A stretch of DNA of 7,691 nucleotides, taken from assembly GCA_012839395.1 (NCBI GenBank), contig DUNJ01000072.1, positions 1 through 7,691 of the forward strand, read 5' to 3'. Below the pieces are notes generated by a model. That model searched no databases, was not told where the DNA came from, and was given only the letters and a program-made list of their open reading frames with translations. The translations under genes and the position numbers were made by a program. Positions 5,891 through 7,691 of the stretch are shown one piece after another (within the stretch, counting starts at the first letter, position 1; each line of letters opens with the position of its first letter). This DNA comes from Tepidimicrobium sp. (GTDB lineage: Bacteria > Bacillota > Clostridia > Tissierellales > Tepidimicrobiaceae).

Positions 5891-6615
5891 TATAATATAT
5901 TTATATCAGTCCTCAGCTTATAGATAAGATCCTTCCTTTCTACTATTATAGTCGTGCTGTTGAAAAGGTTTTGATCATCTCTAATGTTCATCAACAACTC
6001 TCTATTTGGATTTATTGCTATAGGATTACCTACCATCCTTAACATGGACAGATCCCCAGGAGTGTCCCCATAGGCATAGCTATTCTCCAGATCTATATCA
6101 TATATACTTAAAAATTCATCTAGGGTCTTTTGCTTATTCTCCGAATCCCACATCCTAACCACTTCCCCTGTGAAATTGTTCTCCTCATCTACTATATATA
6201 TTGTACCCCTATATTCTGAAGCTCCATATTTCTCTGCCATCTTGGATACCAAAAAATCCGGACTCCCGGATATAAAGAACACCTTATGCCCCTGAGCTTT
6301 ATGCCATTCTATTCTATCCCTAGAATACTTATATACCATATCTCCATTTATATTGATTACTTGGGAAGCTATAAATTCAATGTAGGATTTATTGACTCCC
6401 TTCAATTCTTGTATATAGACCTCGGCAAGGGTTTCCAAATATTCTTCAAAATCTCCATACCTCTTCTCCCAATCCTCATACACCGGCTTTATCTTGGTGT
6501 ACCATAGCGATGGATCTATTACCTCATATTTAATTAGTTTTTTAAAATGTTCAATCATCAATGAATTTCTAAAAAGGGTACCATCAATATCAAAAAAAGC
6601 AGCTATCACCTTCAC
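5890..6615 (-). CDS. HAD-IB family phosphatase (phosphoserine phosphatase-like)
   Basis: 241 residues. The haloacid dehalogenase phosphatase motifs are all present: motif I 'FFDIDGTLF' with nucleophile D9 and acid/base D11, motif II 'VFFISGSPDF' with S116, a motif III lysine in 'NKQKTLDEF' (K163 most likely), and motif IV 'YGDTPGDLSML' with D184 and D188 for Mg2+. The helical insert between motifs I and II (about 18-100) and the overall order place it in subfamily IB, which holds phosphoserine phosphatase and several lipid or sugar phosphatases. The substrate is not evident, and without neighbouring serine genes serB should not be assumed. The start is GTG 6613-6615, with AGGTGA on the minus strand 4 bases before it; no upstream start looks better. 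The protein is cytoplasmic, with no signal peptide. The gene is divergent from the 49-aa peptide gene and converges with the small basic ORF. Confidence 0.92.
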   Translation of the reverse strand: MKVIAAFFDIDGTLFRNSLMIEHFKKLIKYEVIDPSLWYTKIKPVYEDWEKRYGDFEEYLETLAEVYIQELKGVNKSYIEFIASQVININGDMVYKYSRDRIEWHKAQGHKVFFISGSPDFLVSKMAEKYGASEYRGTIYIVDEENNFTGEVVRMWDSENKQKTLDEFLSIYDIDLENSYAYGDTPGDLSMLRMVGNPIAINPNRELLMNIRDDQNLFNSTTIIVERKDLIYKLRTDINIL

Positions 6616-6640
6616 AGAATCACCTATCCCTTTTATATTA

Positions 6641-6670
6641 TTGTATGCAATATACCCACCTTAGTATAAT
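6641..6670 (+). promoter_or_regulatory. Weak candidate promoter for the 49-aa peptide gene
   Basis: TTGTAT (6641-6646), an 18-base spacer and a perfect TATAAT (6665-6670). It would give a leader of about 125 bases. The -35 is poor, and a sporulation or other alternative sigma factor may be used instead; no clear alternative consensus was found. Confidence 0.25.
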
Positions 6671-6787
6671 AGTATCTTAAACGTTAACACTTTTCTAGCT
6701 TATTCATAATATATATTACAATATACCAAGGCTTCAAATAGGTTATATTGTTCTAGCTTTTTAATATATGCTAATCTCATAGCATTT

Positions 6788-6795
6788 AGGAGGTG
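6788..6795 (+). promoter_or_regulatory. Ideal ribosome binding site of the 49-aa peptide gene
   Basis: AGGAGGTG lies 6 bases before ATG 6802. This near-perfect site at ideal spacing is the main reason to accept the short gene as real. A small stem, ATGCTA (6768-6773) and TAGCAT (6780-6785), lies directly upstream. Confidence 0.8.
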
Positions 6796-6801
6796 TAGAA
6801 G

Positions 6802-6951
6802 ATGGCTGAAGTACACGGTGGAGAATTGTTCGGTAGAAAGGGAGGTCAGGATTGCTACGACAACGATAGTTCCTTACTCTTCTTCTTCCTATTACTAGTA
6901 ATCTTATTCACCAACGGTGGTTTCGGTGGTGGATTTGGCAGAAGATGTTAA
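6802..6951 (+). CDS. 49-aa Gly-rich small membrane-type peptide, hypothetical
   Basis: The peptide has three parts: a polar N-terminus (1-22, 'MAEVHGGELFGRKGGQDCYD') with one Cys, a single hydrophobic segment (about 23-37, 'SSLLFFFLLLVILFT'), and a short Gly/Phe/Arg tail (38-49, 'NGGFGGGFGRRC') ending in Cys. The layout suggests a single-pass or membrane-bound peptide. It resembles in style the small Gly-rich, one-helix proteins associated with spores in Firmicutes (YjcZ/SscA type), but the sequence match is not strong enough to name a family. It is unlike a typical bacteriocin precursor: no double-Gly leader is clear and no transport or immunity gene is adjacent. The ribosome binding site is near perfect, implying high translation. 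The gene stands alone between the divergent HAD phosphatase and the convergent membrane protein gene, and is followed by a strong hairpin. Confidence 0.75.
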   Translation: MAEVHGGELFGRKGGQDCYDNDSSLLFFFLLLVILFTNGGFGGGFGRRC

Positions 6952-6976
6952 ATAGCTTAAAACTCCTTGTTAATAA

Positions 6977-7013
6977 TAAGGGCCCCATAATTATTATAAT
7001 TATGGGGCCCTTA
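6977..7013. terminator. Long GC-clamped hairpin between convergent genes, possible terminator
   Basis: AAGGGCCCCATAATTA (6978-6993) and TAATTATGGGGCCCTT (6997-7012) are perfect 16-bp arms with a 3-base loop; one more T-A pair (6977/7013) closes the base. It lies 25 bases after the 49-aa gene and 53 bases from the stop of the opposing gene. It has no T tract on either side, so it may act as an RNA 3'-end stabiliser or a factor-assisted terminator rather than a classical one. Confidence 0.65.
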
Positions 7014-7066
7014 ATCCTAATTATATTTCGCTATAAATCTACCATTTTATATAAACTGAAGTGTCC

Positions 7067-7495
7067 TTAGATCAACCTATAAGCCGGTTTTTCCCCTCCA
7101 AATAACCAATAAACCATGTAATCATAAAAGACAATGGCCGGCAAAGATAGCAAAAACCACAATATACTATATTCCAAGGCTATCTGCCCCATGAAATTGA
7201 ATTTTAATTTACTATAATCCCAAATATTTAATCCGAATTTTATATTTAAAACCAAGCCAGCAAGCAATTCCAATAATGTAATTATCAAACAAGATAATAA
7301 TAACTGCCTTAATGTTATCCTTCTAGATGGAAAGAAATATTCTCCTATAGATCCTATCAATATAAAACACAAGCCACCTAGAATAAACATAGCTACATGA
7401 GAGTATCCTCTCCATAAGATTTCTATGATGCAATAAGAAAATCCACCGATTATATATAAAACCAAATATTTCATAAATCCTTTCAGTTGCATCAC
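7067..7495 (-). CDS. Putative ABC-transporter type IV family membrane protein (PF06541-like)
   Basis: 142 residues with four hydrophobic segments at about 9-26, 34-52, 64-84 and 103-131. Characteristic blocks are 'GGFSYCIIEILWRGYSH' (17-33), 'ELLAGLVLN' (76-84), 'LNIWDYS' (89-95) and 'FNFMGQIALEYS' (99-110), the pattern I associate with the small Firmicute membrane proteins annotated as putative ABC-transporter type IV. Despite that name, no ATP-binding domain is present or adjacent and the function is unknown. The start is uncertain: GTG 7493 and ATG 7490 begin MMQL with a very close AAAAGG upstream, while ATG 7472 (Met8) has AAAGGA only 3 bases before it. The AAAAGG lies in the 3' arm of a perfect 42-bp palindrome that abuts the GTG. 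The gene is downstream of a tRNA terminator on the same strand and seems to be a single-gene unit. Confidence 0.8.
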   Translation of the reverse strand: MMQLKGFMKYLVLYIIGGFSYCIIEILWRGYSHVAMFILGGLCFILIGSIGEYFFPSRRITLRQLLLSCLIITLLELLAGLVLNIKFGLNIWDYSKLKFNFMGQIALEYSILWFLLSLPAIVFYDYMVYWLFGGEKPAYRLI

Positions 7496-7537
7496 CCTTT
7501 TATACTATTTAATAAATTTATTAAATAGTATAAAAGG
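7496..7537. repeat. Perfect 42-bp palindrome adjoining the start of the membrane protein gene
   Basis: Arms of 21 bases (7496-7516 and 7517-7537) are exact reverse complements with no spacer; the ends read CCTTTTATAC and GTATAAAAGG. In the minus-strand transcript this forms a hairpin of about 19 bp with a 4-base AATT loop. Its 3' arm ends in AAAAGG, the candidate ribosome binding site, immediately before GTG 7493. It may act as a translational lock, a protein-binding site or a cruciform; there is no T tract for termination. Confidence 0.85.
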
Positions 7538-7623
7538 TTTAAATATAAATATTCACCTATAGCCTTCCACTTTTTTCTGTATAAACATATGCGTTTTCAT
7601 AGCATTTTAGCAAAATAAAAACA

Positions 7624-7658
7624 AACATAAAAATAGGCTAGGATGTGTATTCCTAGCC
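7624..7658 (-). terminator. Intrinsic terminator of the tRNA gene
   Basis: On the minus strand GGCTAGGA (7658-7651) and TCCTAGCC (7643-7636) form a perfect 8-bp stem with a 7-base loop, followed by TATTTTTATG. It begins 8 bases after the tRNA CCA end. Confidence 0.85.
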
Positions 7659-7666
7659 ATTTATTT

Positions 7667-7691
7667 TGGTGCACCTTCAGGGACTCGAACC
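7667..7691 (-). tRNA. 3' end of a tRNA gene (partial, isotype not determined)
   Basis: On the minus strand the sequence enters with the T-loop motif GGTTCGAGTCC, then T-stem 3' strand CCCTG, acceptor 3' strand AAGGTGC, discriminator A and an encoded CCA ending at 7667. The anticodon and 5' half lie outside the window. The 5' acceptor strand should begin GCACCTT. The amino acid cannot be assigned from this part. Confidence 0.88.

Noticed and set aside
6286..6507. Plus-strand open frame inside the HAD phosphatase gene
   Set aside because: It is antisense to the conserved HAD motifs; its hydrophobic look comes from the AT-rich opposite strand.
6674..6687. ATCTTAA(A)CGTTA motif shared, in opposite orientation, with 5611-5624 upstream of the other small ORF
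   Set aside because: The two copies differ by an insertion, face opposite ways, and such AT-rich words recur easily by chance.
7549..7596. 15-codon minus-strand ORF (MKTHMFIQKKVEGYR) between the tRNA and the membrane protein gene
   Set aside because: It has no ribosome binding site and is too short to separate from chance.
1..7691. Defence island, toxin-antitoxin pair, CRISPR or mobile element
   Set aside because: The helicase is the only protein with a DNA-processing family; no nuclease, transposase, integrase, repeat-spacer array or paired small toxin-antitoxin genes are present.

Overview
This is an AT-rich window with strong AAGGAGG-type ribosome binding sites, compact convergent and divergent gene pairs, and protein families typical of low-GC Gram-positive bacteria. 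It looks like chromosomal sequence from a clostridial-type Firmicute (Clostridia/Tissierellia-like); this rests on composition and gene style only. I see no insertion sequence, CRISPR array, phage gene or rRNA.

Layout. (1) 1-1060, plus strand: the C-terminal half of a LysR-type regulator, then a 165-residue protein that looks like a cut-down CpaF/VirB11-type secretion ATPase with a destroyed Walker A motif, closed by an intrinsic terminator. (2) 1043-3523, minus strand: a Na+/phosphate cotransporter with a PhoU-like tail and, upstream of it, a PAP2-type membrane phosphatase. The 264-bp gap between them carries a cluster of TTTATGCA octamers and a 12-bp inverted repeat. (3) 3524-5564: a divergent promoter region, then a 624-residue UvrD/PcrA-like superfamily 1 helicase on the plus strand. 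(4) 5565-5890: a small, very basic open reading frame (32 or 47 aa) with an odd start region and a hairpin at its end. (5) 5890-6615, minus strand: a HAD-IB phosphatase. (6) 6802-6951, plus strand: a 49-residue Gly-rich peptide with a single hydrophobic segment and an ideal ribosome binding site, followed by a 17-bp hairpin. (7) 7067-7495, minus strand: a four-helix membrane protein of the putative ABC-transporter type IV family (PF06541-like), whose start abuts a perfect 42-bp palindrome. (8) 7624-7691, minus strand: the 3' end of a tRNA gene and its terminator.

How the genes relate. The phosphate cotransporter, the PAP2 phosphatase and the HAD phosphatase all handle phosphate or phosphoesters, but nothing shows that they form one pathway. 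The LysR gene and the CpaF-like gene are very likely co-transcribed. The other units appear to be independent single genes. The parts least explained by known families are the Walker A-less CpaF-like protein, the two small proteins, and the palindromic DNA at 2789-2840, 3554-3571, 5733-5752 and 7496-7537. I do not see a clearly delimited new multi-gene system.
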